A stretch of 39,093 nucleotides of DNA from Pararhodospirillum oryzae (GTDB lineage Bacteria > Pseudomonadota > Alphaproteobacteria > Rhodospirillales > Rhodospirillaceae): assembly GCF_007992075.1 (NCBI RefSeq), contig NZ_BJZO01000038.1:1-39093 (forward strand), in the 5' to 3' direction. Of this stretch, positions 1 to 9,928 are shown in pieces; position 1 is the stretch's first letter; every line of letters starts with the position of its first letter. The notes below the pieces were generated by a model. The model worked only from the letters and a program-made list of their open reading frames with translations. It ran no database searches and had not been told where the DNA came from. Made by a program: the position numbers and the translations under genes.

Positions 1-291
1 TTATTCCAAACGAAATTTAGCTTCTTCCGATTTGGAGTAGTCTATGGCTCTTTGGGAGATCGGAAGATGGCCTTTTTTCATATAGGGCATCGCATCATAA
101 TAAAAACAACGATACAGCAAAGCCTGCATATTTTGCAGGCAGGCAACCCGGTTCAGCTGTTCCAGGTGACTACGCACCAATTGGCCAATGGCACAATCGA
201 CAGCCTCGGCGTTTTGTGGATCAACGTGTTTGCACACTGAGCGCAACCGCTTGAGGAAATACCCCCCATCAATCAGGATTGCAGTTTTCAC
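1..291 (-). CDS. NYN-domain (LabA/DUF88-like) protein, short, apparently C-terminally truncated
   Basis: The protein starts with an ILIDGGYFLKRL segment typical of NYN/PIN-like nuclease domains; the aspartate there is one of the acidic residues that normally bind metal. A FYYDAMPY segment, also characteristic of this family, follows. I chose the GTG at 291 (96 residues) because a GAGG Shine-Dalgarno-like stretch lies about 9 bases upstream; a TTG at 324 is the alternative. The TAA stop occupies bases 1-3, just after a conserved EEAKFRLE stretch. From memory of the family, members normally run on for well over another 100 residues. The gene may therefore be broken by a nonsense mutation or frameshift located at or beyond the edge, or be a short variant. 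RNA-related nuclease activity is inferred from the family only. It lies downstream of glnA on the same strand, behind a terminator. Confidence 0.6.
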   Translation of the reverse strand: MKTAILIDGGYFLKRLRSVCKHVDPQNAEAVDCAIGQLVRSHLEQLNRVACLQNMQALLYRCFYYDAMPYMKKGHLPISQRAIDYSKSEEAKFRLE

Positions 292-386
292 GGGATGCGC
301 CTCGGTCCAAAAAAAAAGCCCCAAGGGGTCGGCTGTCCCAGGATAGCGAGGGGATCAGCGTACTGCCAAGGGGCGGATGTATGGAT

Positions 387-416
387 ATGGTAAGACAAGA
401 CCGCCCCACTTTTCAA
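387..416 (-). promoter_or_regulatory. Possible sigma70-type promoter for the NYN gene
   Basis: On the minus strand a TTGAAA (416 to 411) is followed after 18 bases by TACCAT (392 to 387). It would give a leader of about 90 bases ahead of the GTG at 291. It lies beyond the glnA terminator, where a promoter for the NYN gene is expected. The -10 match is weak. Confidence 0.25.
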
Positions 417-534
417 GCGGCGGCTGGATTAATTCCCATCTTGAATACGCCGGGAAGTCCGCGCACCAGACCACGGGAACGCGGGAAGCAGATCTTCCCG
501 GCGCTCGCCGATGCCGTAAGAACCCTCTTCACAT

Positions 535-570
535 AAAAAAACCTTTCCCCAGGGAAACCCCAGGGAAAGG
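535..570 (-). terminator. Intrinsic terminator of glnA
   Basis: On the minus strand an 8-bp stem, CCTTTCCC (570 to 563) paired with GGGAAAGG (549 to 542), is followed directly by seven T residues (541 to 535). It sits about 70 bases beyond the glnA stop codon and should end glnBA transcription. Confidence 0.8.
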
Positions 571-637
571 CCGAAAGAGGAAACAGGCGCCCGCGCGCAA
601 GAGGAAACCCCTTGCGCGCAAAACGCCAGCCGCGTCC

Positions 638-2047
<1,410 letters not shown>

Positions 2048-2241
2048 GACCTTGAGTTCCCGTTGTCCTTGAGACTGACTTGATGCGGCGGCCCTGTCCT
2101 CGTGGAACGGGTCACCGGCGAACCGGCGAGGGTATGCCGGGCCACCTTTCCCTTCCCCCTGCCCTCCGGGACCCTTGCGTCCTCGGGAGTGGTCGGGTTC
2201 AGGCCGGCCGGTGGCGGTGCCAGGTGAGCAGGGGCACCCGA

Positions 2242-2899
<658 letters not shown>

Positions 2900-4087
2900 A
2901 TGAAAGCGGTCAACAGCCTGTTCGCCAGTCTTGGAACCACCATTTTCACCACCATGTCGGCGCTGGCCCAGGCGCATGGCGCCGTCAACCTGGGTCAGGG
3001 GTTTCCCGAGGGACTGGAGCCGCCGGGCGTGATCGAAGCCGCGCGCCGGGCCCTGGCCGAGGGGCCGCACCAGTACCCGCCCATGATGGGCGACCCCGTG
3101 CTGCGCCAGGCCCTGGCCCGCCACGAGGCCCGATTTTACGACCATGCGGTGAATCCCGACAGCGAAATCATGGTCACCTCGGGCGCGACCGAGGCCCTGG
3201 CCGCCGTCTTGCTGGCCCTGATCGATCCCGGCGACGAGGTCATCGTGCTGGAGCCGTTTTACGACAGCTACCTGCCGGTCATACGCCGGGCCGGGGCCAC
3301 CGCGCGCCTGGTGCGTCTCGCGCCCCCCGCCTGGGACCTGCCCCTCCCGGCCCTGGAAGCCGCCTTCTCGCCGAAAACCAAGCTGATCGTGGTCAACTCC
3401 CCCATGAACCCCTGCGGCAAGGTGTTCACGGCGGAGGAACTGGCCCTGATCGGCGCCCTGGCGCGTCGTCACGACGCCTACGTGGTGTGCGACGAAGTCT
3501 ACGAGCATCTCGTGTTCGACGGACAAGCGCACGTCCCCGCGATCACCCTGCCCGGCCTGCGCGAGCGCACGGTGCGCATCGGCTCGGCGGGCAAGACGTT
3601 TTCGCTGACCAGCTGGAAGGTGGGCTACGTCATCGCCGACGCGGCCCTGATGCCGGTGCTGGCCCGGGCCCATCAGTACCTGACCTTCACCACCCCCACC
3701 GCCCTTCAACGCGCCGTCGCCTGGGGCCTGGACCAGGACGACGCCTATTTCGACGGCCTGACCCGCGACATGGCGGCCCGGCGCGATCGCCTGGCCCAGG
3801 GCCTGAGTCGGCTGGGGATGACGGTGTTGCCCACCGCCGGCACCTACTTCCTGATCGCCGACCCGCGCCCCCTGGGGCTGGAGGGCTCCGACGAAGCCGT
3901 GTGCCGGACCCTCACCGTCGAGGCCGGGGTCACCGCCATTCCCGTCGGTGCCTTTCACGAAACCGCCCCCGCCTCCCCCCTGATCCGGTTTTGCTTCGCC
4001 AAGCGCGAGACCGACCTGGACGAGGCCCTGGCGCGGCTCGCGCGCTTTTTCGAACGCCCCCGCACCCCCTTGCAAAAAAGCCCTTGA
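2900..4087 (+). CDS. PLP-dependent class I/II aminotransferase
   Basis: A 395-residue fold-type I aminotransferase. The PLP-forming lysine is K232 in GSAGKTFSLTSWKVGY. N170 in NSPMNPCGK, D198 in CDEVYEH and Y201 are the usual cofactor-contacting residues, and the LGQGFPEG and QYPPMMGDP substrate-site segments are present. The sequence resembles the YbdL/kynurenine-glutamine transaminase group, which transfers amino groups from methionine, aromatic amino acids or glutamine to 2-oxo acids; the exact substrate cannot be read from sequence. The ATG is preceded by an AAGGGA ribosome-binding site. It is divergent from glnB-glnA, fitting a general nitrogen-metabolism role, but no functional link is proven. 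tRNA-His follows 41 bases downstream. Confidence 0.9.
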   Translation: MKAVNSLFASLGTTIFTTMSALAQAHGAVNLGQGFPEGLEPPGVIEAARRALAEGPHQYPPMMGDPVLRQALARHEARFYDHAVNPDSEIMVTSGATEALAAVLLALIDPGDEVIVLEPFYDSYLPVIRRAGATARLVRLAPPAWDLPLPALEAAFSPKTKLIVVNSPMNPCGKVFTAEELALIGALARRHDAYVVCDEVYEHLVFDGQAHVPAITLPGLRERTVRIGSAGKTFSLTSWKVGYVIADAALMPVLARAHQYLTFTTPTALQRAVAWGLDQDDAYFDGLTRDMAARRDRLAQGLSRLGMTVLPTAGTYFLIADPRPLGLEGSDEAVCRTLTVEAGVTAIPVGAFHETAPASPLIRFCFAKRETDLDEALARLARFFERPRTPLQKSP

Positions 4088-4128
4088 CGCCCCCCGGGCG
4101 ATGGATTAGAAACCGCCTCCTCCTCGGT

Positions 4129-4206
4129 GGCGGGCGTAGCTCAGTTGGTTAGAGCGCGTGGTTGTGGTCCATGAGGTCGTGGGTTCGAATCCCATCGCTC
4201 GCCCCA
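4129..4206 (+). tRNA. tRNA-His (anticodon GTG)
   Basis: The full cloverleaf can be folded by eye. The acceptor stem is GCGGGCG (4130-4136) paired with CGCTCGC (4196-4202) with one G-U pair. The anticodon GTG is at 4164-4166 after T4163, and the T arm carries GGTTCGAATCC. CCA is encoded at 4204-4206. The histidine-specific identity feature is present: an extra G at -1 (4129) opposite the discriminator C73 (4203). An intrinsic terminator follows. Confidence 0.97.
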
Positions 4207-4216
4207 CTCAGGAAAA

Positions 4217-4246
4217 GGCCGGTTCCCTTGCGGAGCCGGCCTTTTT
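4217..4246 (+). terminator. Intrinsic terminator after tRNA-His
   Basis: GGCCGG (4217-4222) pairs with CCGGCC (4236-4241). The stem extends inward by TCC/GGA pairs and is followed immediately by five T residues. It ends 10-40 bases past the tRNA. Confidence 0.9.
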
Positions 4247-4290
4247 CGTGGTGCACTAGGGCTTGTTTCGCCCCTGCCAAGGAGCTTGTC

Positions 4291-4761
4291 ATGCGCTTTG
4301 CCCTTTCGGGCGTCGGACTGGCCGCCGCCGTGCTGCTGGCCGCCCCGCCCGCCTTCGCCGACGAAATCGGCTGCGTGTCCACGGCGTTCAAGCTGCTGGG
4401 CCCCAATCACAAGGTCTGCATCGAGGCCTTCGACGACCCCGAGGTCAAGGGCGTGACCTGCCACCTGTCCCGCCCCCGGACCGGCGGACTGGAAGGCATG
4501 GTCGGCCTGGCCGAGGATCCCTCGGACAGTTCCATCGCCTGCCGTCAGGTGGGCCCGATCGAGCTGCCCAAGGATCTCGACGAAGGCGGCGTGGTCTTTT
4601 CGGAACGCCGCTCGCCCCTGTTCAAGCGCCTGCGGGTGCACCGCTTCCTCGACAAGGACCGTAATGTGCTGATCTATCTGGTGATCAGCGACAAGCTGGT
4701 GGACGGCAGCCCCAAGAGTTCCATCAGCTCGGTTCCGATCATGCCCTGGAACGCCCGCTGA
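4291..4761 (+). CDS. creA: CreA family protein (secreted, function unknown)
   Basis: A 156-residue protein starting with a clear Sec signal peptide: MRF, a hydrophobic stretch ALSGVGLAAAVLLAA, then a PAFA-DE cleavage site near residue 23. The mature part shows the CreA signature: EIGCVSTAFKLLGPNHK, EAFDDPEVKGVTCHLSR, GLAEDPSDSSIACRQVGPIE. CreA proteins are conserved across proteobacteria, but their biochemical role is not established; the name comes from the E. coli creABCD locus. No creBCD genes are nearby here. The ATG at 4291 has an AAGGAG ribosome-binding site 7 bases upstream; reading further upstream would run back through the tRNA. The four cysteines of the mature protein could form disulfides in the periplasm (inference). 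Confidence 0.93.
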   Translation: MRFALSGVGLAAAVLLAAPPAFADEIGCVSTAFKLLGPNHKVCIEAFDDPEVKGVTCHLSRPRTGGLEGMVGLAEDPSDSSIACRQVGPIELPKDLDEGGVVFSERRSPLFKRLRVHRFLDKDRNVLIYLVISDKLVDGSPKSSISSVPIMPWNAR

Positions 4762-4768
4762 CCCCCCT

Positions 4769-4800
4769 CCGGCCCCGCCTGGACAAAAACGCGGGGCCGG
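4769..4800 (+). terminator. GC-rich hairpin after creA, possible terminator
   Basis: A perfect 10-bp stem, CCGGCCCCGC (4769-4778) with GCGGGGCCGG (4791-4800), closes a 12-base loop just past the creA stop codon. No T tract follows, so it may be a Rho-assisted or 3'-protecting hairpin rather than a classical terminator. Confidence 0.45.
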
Positions 4801-4882
4801 CCCTCAAGGGCGGTGCTTGACCACGCAAGGCGGCTCGGGCACCGTGCCCCCTTTCGTTCGATCCTGCTTGCGGAGAGCCTCC

Positions 4883-5863
4883 ATGCGTCTGATCGCCCCG
4901 ATCGCCGCCGCCCTTGGCCTTGCCGTGACGGCAACGACCCTTCCCCTGGATCCCGTCCACGCCGCCGACCAGACCCGCCACGTCGCCATTACCCAGATTG
5001 TCGAGCATCCGGCCCTGGATGCCGCCCGCCAGGGCATCCAAGATGCCCTCAGCGAGGACGGATGGGTGGTTGGAGACAACCTGGAGTGGACTTATGAATC
5101 CGCCCAGGGCTCGGTGTCAACCGCGTCCCAGATTGCCAAGAAATTCGTCGGGCTTGCTCCCGACGTCATCGTGGCCATTGCCACTCCCTCGGCGCAGACG
5201 GCCGCCGCCGTCGCCGGCTCCATTCCAGTGGTGTTCTCGGCCGTGACCGATCCGGTCGGGGCCAAGCTGGTGCGCTCGATGGAAGAGCCCGGCGGTCCGA
5301 TCACCGGCACCAGCGACATGCTGCCCCTTGACCGCCACCTGGCCATGATCCGCTCGATCATGCCCGGGGCCAAGCGCCTGGGCGTGATGTACAACAGTGG
5401 CGAAGCCAACTCGGTCACCCTGGTCGCCCGGCTCAAGGAGCTGGCCGGCGCGGCCGGCTTCACCATTGTCGAGTCCACCGCGCCGCGCTCGTCCGACGTT
5501 CTGGACGCCGCGCGCTTTTTGGTGGGCAAGGTCGATGCCATTTACGTTCCCACCGACAACACCGTGATTTCCTCGCTGGAAGCCGTGCTGAAGGTGGGCA
5601 TCGACAACAAGATCCCGGTGTTCACCGGCGATACCGCTTCGGTTGAACGGGGGTCCGTCGCGGCCGTCGGGTTTGATTATCACGACCTGGGGCTGCAAAC
5701 CGGCCACATCGTGTCCCGCATCCTGGCCGGCACCGACCCGCGCACGATTCCGGTTGAAACCGTTCAGAAGAACGACCTGTACATCAACCTTGGCATGGCC
5801 GAGCGCATGGGTCTGACCCTGCCCGAGGACATGATCAAGAATGCCGCGGTGGTGATCCGGTGA
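4883..5863 (+). CDS. ABC transporter substrate-binding protein (TrpX-like family)
   Basis: A 326-residue periplasmic binding protein. MRLIAPIAAALGLAVTATT followed by a VHAAD cleavage region is a signal peptide, which is why the ATG at 4883 (GGAGAG ribosome-binding site) is preferred over the in-frame ATG at 4817. The mature protein has a type I periplasmic-binding fold, with segments VAITQIVEHPALDAARQGI, PSAQTAAAVAGSIPVVFSAV and AIYVPTDNTV that are typical of the family containing streptococcal TrpX. Gram-positive members import tryptophan or tyrosine; proteobacterial members are mostly uncharacterised, so the ligand is unknown. It is the first gene of a three-gene transporter operon and overlaps the permease gene by 4 bp. 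Confidence 0.9.
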   Translation: MRLIAPIAAALGLAVTATTLPLDPVHAADQTRHVAITQIVEHPALDAARQGIQDALSEDGWVVGDNLEWTYESAQGSVSTASQIAKKFVGLAPDVIVAIATPSAQTAAAVAGSIPVVFSAVTDPVGAKLVRSMEEPGGPITGTSDMLPLDRHLAMIRSIMPGAKRLGVMYNSGEANSVTLVARLKELAGAAGFTIVESTAPRSSDVLDAARFLVGKVDAIYVPTDNTVISSLEAVLKVGIDNKIPVFTGDTASVERGSVAAVGFDYHDLGLQTGHIVSRILAGTDPRTIPVETVQKNDLYINLGMAERMGLTLPEDMIKNAAVVIR

Positions 5864-6786
5864 GCCTCGTTGCTTTTCTGGGGGCCATCGAAACCGGGTT
5901 GATTTACGGTCTCGTGGCCCTGGGGGTTTTCCTTTCGTTTCGCGTTCTGGATTTCCCCGACCTGACCGTGGACGGCAGCTTCCCCCTGGGGGGCGCCGTC
6001 GCGGCTGTTCTGATCACCCATGGATGGCCGCCCCTCGCCGCCACCTCGATGGCGGTATGCGCCGGGGCCATGGCCGGTTCGGTCACCGCCCTTTTGAACG
6101 TCCGCCTGAGGATCTTGCATCTTCTTGCGTCGATTCTGACCATGATCGCGCTTTATTCCGTCAACCTGCGCATCATGGGCCGGCCCAATATTTCGCTTCT
6201 GATGGATCCCACCGTGTTTTCGTGGGTCGAGCAACCCGGCTGGCCGGCGCGCGCGTGGATGATTCCGTCCGTGCTGCTGGGGGTGGTGATCGGGGCCCTG
6301 GTTCTGGTCAACCTGTTCCTGGCCTCGCGCGCCGGCCTCGCCATGCGCGCGACGGGGGCCAACCCCCGCATGGCCCGGGCCCAGGGCATTGCCACCGGGG
6401 CCGTGATCGTGGGCGGCATGGCTCTTTCCAATGCGCTGGTGGCGCTGGCGGGTGCCCTGTTTGCCCAGTCGCAAGGCGGGTCGGACATTTCCATGGGGGT
6501 GGGCTGCATCGTCATTGGCTTGGCCTCGGTGATCTTGGGCGAAGCGGTGATGTCGACGCGGACCATGATCCTGGCCACCCTTGCCTGCATCCTCGGAGCC
6601 GTGCTTTACCGGCTGGCGGTTGCCCTCGCCCTGAACAGCGATGCCCTGGGTCTGCAGGCCCAGGACCTGAACCTGATCACGGCCGTTCTGGTGGCCGTCG
6701 CCCTGGTTCTGCCGGGCTGGAAGGCGTCCGTGGTCCGGCGCCTGACGCGCCGTGGCGCACCGGCGAACGGGAGGCCCGCGCCATGA
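5860..6786 (+). CDS. ABC transporter permease (TrpY-like, branched-chain-type fold)
   Basis: A 308-residue hydrophobic protein with about eight or nine predicted membrane segments. It has the VLDFPDLTVDGSFPLGGAVAA opening typical of permeases paired with TrpX-like binding proteins. It starts with GTG at 5860, whose GTGA overlaps the stop of the binding-protein gene, indicating translational coupling. It ends in an ATGA overlap with the ATPase gene. It would form the inner-membrane channel of the importer, probably as a homodimer since only one permease gene is present. The C-terminal basic tail (VRRLTRRGAPA) is likely cytoplasmic by the positive-inside rule. The substrate is unknown. Confidence 0.9.
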   Translation: MSLVAFLGAIETGLIYGLVALGVFLSFRVLDFPDLTVDGSFPLGGAVAAVLITHGWPPLAATSMAVCAGAMAGSVTALLNVRLRILHLLASILTMIALYSVNLRIMGRPNISLLMDPTVFSWVEQPGWPARAWMIPSVLLGVVIGALVLVNLFLASRAGLAMRATGANPRMARAQGIATGAVIVGGMALSNALVALAGALFAQSQGGSDISMGVGCIVIGLASVILGEAVMSTRTMILATLACILGAVLYRLAVALALNSDALGLQAQDLNLITAVLVAVALVLPGWKASVVRRLTRRGAPANGRPAP

Positions 6787-7577
6787 TCACCGCCGAAGCC
6801 CTGGACGTGGTGTTCAATGCCGGCACGCCCCTGGAAAACCACGCCCTGCGCGGGGTGACCGTGGACATCCCCGAAGGGCAGTGGGTCACCGTCATCGGCT
6901 CGAACGGCGCGGGCAAGAGCACGTTGCTCAACGCCTTGTCCGGCGAGGCGCGTTTGCGCTCGGGACGCTTGCTGATCGGGCACGAGGACGTGACCCGCTG
7001 GCCCCCTCACAAGCGCGCGTCCCTGGTGGCCCGCGTGTTCCAGGACCCGCTGGCGGGGACCTGCGAGCGCCTGACCATCGCGGAAAACATGGCGCTTGCC
7101 TTGCGCCGGGGCGGGCTTCGCGGCTTGCGCCCGGCGCTGTCGCGCCCCGAGCGCGCCACCTTGCGCGAGCGCCTGGCCCGGCTGGGGCTGGGCCTGGAGA
7201 ACCGCCTGGACGATCGCATGGGGCTGCTCTCGGGGGGACAGCGTCAGGCGGTCAGCCTTCTGATGGCCACCTTGGCCCCCATGCGCATTTTATTGCTTGA
7301 TGAACACACGGCGGCCCTTGATCCCCGCACCGCCGATCTTATCTTGCGCCTGACCCAGACCCTGATCCGTGAAGGGGGATTAACCGCCCTGATGGTAACC
7401 CATTCGATGCGCCAGGCCCTGGCCCTGGGGGATCGGACCTTGATGCTGCACGAAGGCCGCGTGGTGCTTGACCTGATGGGAAGCGAGCGCGCCGGCATGA
7501 CGGTGGAAGGGCTGCTGGCGGAGTTTTCCCGTCAGCGCGGCGAGGAGCTGGACGACGACGCCTTGCTGCTGGGGTAG
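6783..7577 (+). CDS. ABC transporter ATP-binding protein (TrpZ-like)
   Basis: A 264-residue ABC ATPase that powers the importer encoded by the two preceding genes. Walker A is GSNGAGKST (residues 39-47), the Q-loop is VFQDPLAG, the signature is LSGGQRQ from residue 149, Walker B is ILLLDEHTAALD from 169 with the catalytic glutamate at 174, and the switch histidine is in MVTHSMRQA. All nucleotide-binding motifs are intact. The C-terminal extension ends in an acidic run (EELDDDALLLG). The ATG at 6783 overlaps the permease stop in ATGA. A good intrinsic terminator follows at 7643-7677, so the operon is these three genes only. Confidence 0.93.
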   Translation: MITAEALDVVFNAGTPLENHALRGVTVDIPEGQWVTVIGSNGAGKSTLLNALSGEARLRSGRLLIGHEDVTRWPPHKRASLVARVFQDPLAGTCERLTIAENMALALRRGGLRGLRPALSRPERATLRERLARLGLGLENRLDDRMGLLSGGQRQAVSLLMATLAPMRILLLDEHTAALDPRTADLILRLTQTLIREGGLTALMVTHSMRQALALGDRTLMLHEGRVVLDLMGSERAGMTVEGLLAEFSRQRGEELDDDALLLG

Positions 7578-7642
7578 CGTTTCCCGGGGAAAAGGGAGCA
7601 CCGCTTTTCCCGTGGGAACAAACCCGGGCGCGGGGATCCAGT

Positions 7643-7677
7643 GTTTTCCCGGTTCATGGGAAAACGGAGGTTTTTTT
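7643..7677 (+). terminator. Intrinsic terminator of the ABC transporter operon
   Basis: GTTTTCCC (7643-7650) pairs perfectly with GGGAAAAC (7658-7665) across a 7-base loop. Five bases later comes a run of seven T residues (7671-7677). It lies 66 bases after the ATPase stop codon. Confidence 0.75.
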
Positions 7678-7744
7678 AGGGCATGATGCGTTGAACCGGA
7701 TCCCGGGACGATGCTCCAAGGCCTTGCTTTTGACTTAGACTGAT

Positions 7745-7769
7745 CCGAAAAGCGGTTTCCACTTTTCGG
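7745..7769. repeat. Palindromic intergenic element, copy C
   Basis: CCGAAAAG (7745-7752) and CTTTTCGG (7762-7769) form a perfect 8-bp stem around CGGTTTCCA. Read on the minus strand the loop is TGGAAACCG, which differs at one base from the loop TGGACACCG of the palindrome at 12431-12471. Both stems end next to the loop in CCGAAA/TTTCGG. This marks them as members of one dispersed family. Such elements resemble short palindromes common between genes in alphaproteobacteria (from memory, not searched). Confidence 0.6.
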
Positions 7770-8154
7770 GTCTTTCCCTCAACGAGGCTTTTTCCGCCAG
7801 AACCGCCTTTTGGAAAAGTCGCGTTTTACAAAACACTGGAGATGGAGCGCGTCAGCCGGGTGTGCGCAAGGCGACGCGCTTTTTCAAACCTGCCTCGCAG
7901 GAAGAAGCAAGAAGACCCGGCTCGTGGCCGTCGCCTTCTGAACGGCGAAACGGATACGCCCCCCGGGATCCGGCGTCGTTGAATTCCGGTTGAAACTTTT
8001 GTGGCGTGGACTCCCCGTCTTGCAACAAAACGTCCGCCCCCGTAGGATCGCGGGCAACCAGCAAAGGGATCGGGGGCTTTTCTCCGGGAGCCGGGTCACC
8101 GGAGCCTGGGAGGGGCATCCTCATGGGAGGAACCGCCTGTACCGTACGCCTGCC
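7770..8154. other. Gene-free stretch between the ABC operon and the small ORFs
   Basis: No supportable gene was found in these 385 bases. Short open frames exist on both strands but lack ribosome-binding sites and family features. The stretch is interspersed with purine-rich and GC-rich blocks. I see no RNA gene that can be folded with confidence. Confidence 0.5.
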
Positions 8155-8343
8155 TCAAAAAAACACAGAATTTAAATCGCCCTTGAGTTGCGTTATTGGG
8201 GAACTATGATGGCAGAACTCCTTCTCGTTGTGTTCTTGATGGCCTTGGTGGTTCGGCTCATCGAAGACCGTCTGGACCGCCGCCAGGCCCGCCTGGACAA
8301 TGCCTTCCGCCGTGCTCAGTACGTCGCTGTTTCCGGTATTCAT
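8155..8343 (-). CDS. Candidate small hypothetical protein (62 aa)
   Basis: I do not recognise this ORF. Its only strong support is the start: on the minus strand an ideal AAGGAGG sits 7 bases ahead of the ATG at 8343. The product begins MNTGNSDVLSTAEGIVQAGL, is hydrophilic and has a His/Glu-rich middle (HQGHQEHNEKE). An in-frame ATG at 8442 with its own GGAG-type site would give a 95-residue version. It overlaps the plus-strand ORF at 8209-8349 almost completely, so at most one is likely to be a conserved protein. Confidence 0.3.
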   Translation of the reverse strand: MNTGNSDVLSTAEGIVQAGLAAVQTVFDEPNHQGHQEHNEKEFCHHSSPITQLKGDLNSVFF

Positions 8344-8349
8344 CGCTGA
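8209..8349 (+). CDS. Candidate small membrane protein (46 aa)
   Basis: The predicted peptide begins MAELLLVVFLMALVVRLIED. It is a single hydrophobic segment of about 15 residues followed by a strongly basic amphipathic stretch (RLDRRQARLDNAFRRAQ), the layout of many small inner-membrane proteins. GGGGA precedes the ATG at 8209 at a usable distance; the ATG at 8206 is the alternative start. No family is recognised. It overlaps a minus-strand ORF that has a better ribosome-binding site, so which strand is translated is open. It lies upstream of the response-regulator gene at 8495. Confidence 0.3.
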   Translation: MAELLLVVFLMALVVRLIEDRLDRRQARLDNAFRRAQYVAVSGIHR

Positions 8350-8494
8350 TCCTCCTTCCTTTCCGCCGGTCCCGGGCGCCGTGCCGGGACCTGGCGGAAA
8401 GATGGACAGGCCTTGTCCCCTGTCGGTATGGTAGGGTTTCATTCTCTTCTCCTGCGGGAAAGAGATCGACCCCGACGGCACAGGGCAGGGCTGC

Positions 8495-9928
8495 ATGGTC
8501 CGTACCATTCTCATGGTGGAGGATTCTCCCTCCAACGCCGAACTGTACGCCGCTTATTTACGGGCCGCCGGGCGCCTGGTGCGCGTGGCGACCACCGGGG
8601 AACAGGCCCTGGGCTGGCTGACCCAGCCCGGTGACCGGTTTGATCTCATGGTCCTGGATCTTGGCCTGCCCGACATGGACGGCCTGGATATTCTGCGCCG
8701 CCTGGGCCCGGAAGCGACCCCTCCCACCATTGTTTTGACGGGGACCGGCTCGGTGCGCCGCGCCGTCGAGGCGATGCGCGAGGGCGCGCTGGATTTCCTG
8801 GTCAAACCGTGCGCCCCCGACAAGCTGCGCGCCGCCGTCGACGAAGCGCTGGAACGCCGGCGCCTGGGCGATTCCGCTCCCACCCCGCCCCGGGGAGGCG
8901 CGGCCCCCGAGTCGCAGGCCCCTTCGCGCTCGCGGCGCGGCCCCTCGGGGTTTCTGGGCAACTCGCCCGCCATGTCGAACGTTTTCAGCCTGATTGAAGC
9001 GGCCGCCGGCAGCAGTGGCGCCAGCGTTTTCATCACCGGCGAAACCGGAACCGGCAAGGAGCTGTGCGCCAACGCCATTCACAATCTTTCCGAGCGCCGC
9101 AACGGGCCGTTCATCGCCTTGAACTGTGGCGCCATCCCGCGCGAACTGATGGAAAGCGAGGTTTTCGGCCATCGCAAGGGCGCGTTCACCGGGGCCATCG
9201 CCGACCGCGAGGGCGCGGCCAGCCGCGCCGACGGGGGCACGCTGTTCCTGGATGAAATCTGCGAAATGGATCTGGAGCTGCAAGTCAAGCTGCTGCGCTT
9301 CATCCAGACGGGAACCTACCGCCGCGTGGGGGATAGCGCCGACCGCGAAGCCGATATCCGCTTTGTGTGCGCGACCAACCGCGATCCCCTGGCCGAGGTC
9401 AAGGCCGGGCGCTTTCGCGAGGATTTGTACTACCGGCTGTACGTAGTGCCCATTCATCTGCCACCCTTGCGCGATCGGGGCGACGATATCCCGCTGCTGG
9501 CCCGGCGTTTCCTGGTCGACTTCTCGAAGCTGGAGGGCAAGGCCTTCCAGGATTTCACAGCCGAGGCGCTCAACCGGATCGTGACGTATGCCTGGCCCGG
9601 CAATGTCCGCCAGCTTGAAAACGTGATCCGCAACATCGTGGTGCTTAACGAGGGGGCCCTGGTCGCGCCCGGGATGCTGCCGCCCCCCCTGGATCGTCCC
9701 GTGCCCCCGGCCGGCCTCGCCGAAGCGGCCAGCCCCACGCTGAGCGATCCGGCGGCGCTCGACTTCCTGCTGGCGCGCCCGCTCGCGGAGCTGGAGGCAA
9801 TGGCCATCGAGGCCGCGCTGCGCCTGACGGACAACAACGTGACCCGGGCCGCGCGCATCCTTGATGTGTCTCCCTCGACCATCTACCGCAAGCACGCCGG
9901 CTATACCTCGGGCACGCGCAAGTCCTGA
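8495..9928 (+). CDS. Sigma54-dependent response regulator (NtrC/LuxO type)
   Basis: A 477-residue transcription activator with three parts. An N-terminal receiver domain (about 1-120) has D10, the phospho-accepting D55 in [11 protein letters not shown] and K104. A central AAA+ domain (about 152-390) has Walker A GETGTGKE (182-189), GAFTGA at 229-234, which contacts sigma54, and Walker [10 protein letters not shown] (247-255). A C-terminal Fis-type helix-turn-helix ([19 protein letters not shown]) completes it. With GAFTGA intact it should activate sigma54 promoters when phosphorylated. A Ser/Pro/Arg-rich linker of about 30 residues joins receiver and AAA+. The next gene is a histidine kinase in the same direction, the likely partner. 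Target genes are not evident; I found no convincing -24/-12 promoter in the window. Confidence 0.93.
   Translation: MVRTILMVEDSPSNAELYAAYLRAAGRLVRVATTGEQALGWLTQPGDRFDLMVLDLGLPDMDGLDILRRLGPEATPPTIVLTGTGSVRRAVEAMREGALDFLVKPCAPDKLRAAVDEALERRRLGDSAPTPPRGGAAPESQAPSRSRRGPSGFLGNSPAMSNVFSLIEAAAGSSGASVFITGETGTGKELCANAIHNLSERRNGPFIALNCGAIPRELMESEVFGHRKGAFTGAIADREGAASRADGGTLFLDEICEMDLELQVKLLRFIQTGTYRRVGDSADREADIRFVCATNRDPLAEVKAGRFREDLYYRLYVVPIHLPPLRDRGDDIPLLARRFLVDFSKLEGKAFQDFTAEALNRIVTYAWPGNVRQLENVIRNIVVLNEGALVAPGMLPPPLDRPVPPAGLAEAASPTLSDPAALDFLLARPLAELEAMAIEAALRLTDNNVTRAARILDVSPSTIYRKHAGYTSGTRKS

Noticed and set aside
4129-4260. tRNA-His as an integration site with a downstream island
   Set aside because: The genes after the tRNA (creA and an ABC importer) match the surrounding composition, and no integrase or repeated tRNA 3' end was seen.
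4162-4290. Upstream in-frame extension of creA through the tRNA-His gene
   Set aside because: The frame starts inside the tRNA and crosses its terminator. The ATG at 4291 has a strong ribosome-binding site and a signal peptide.
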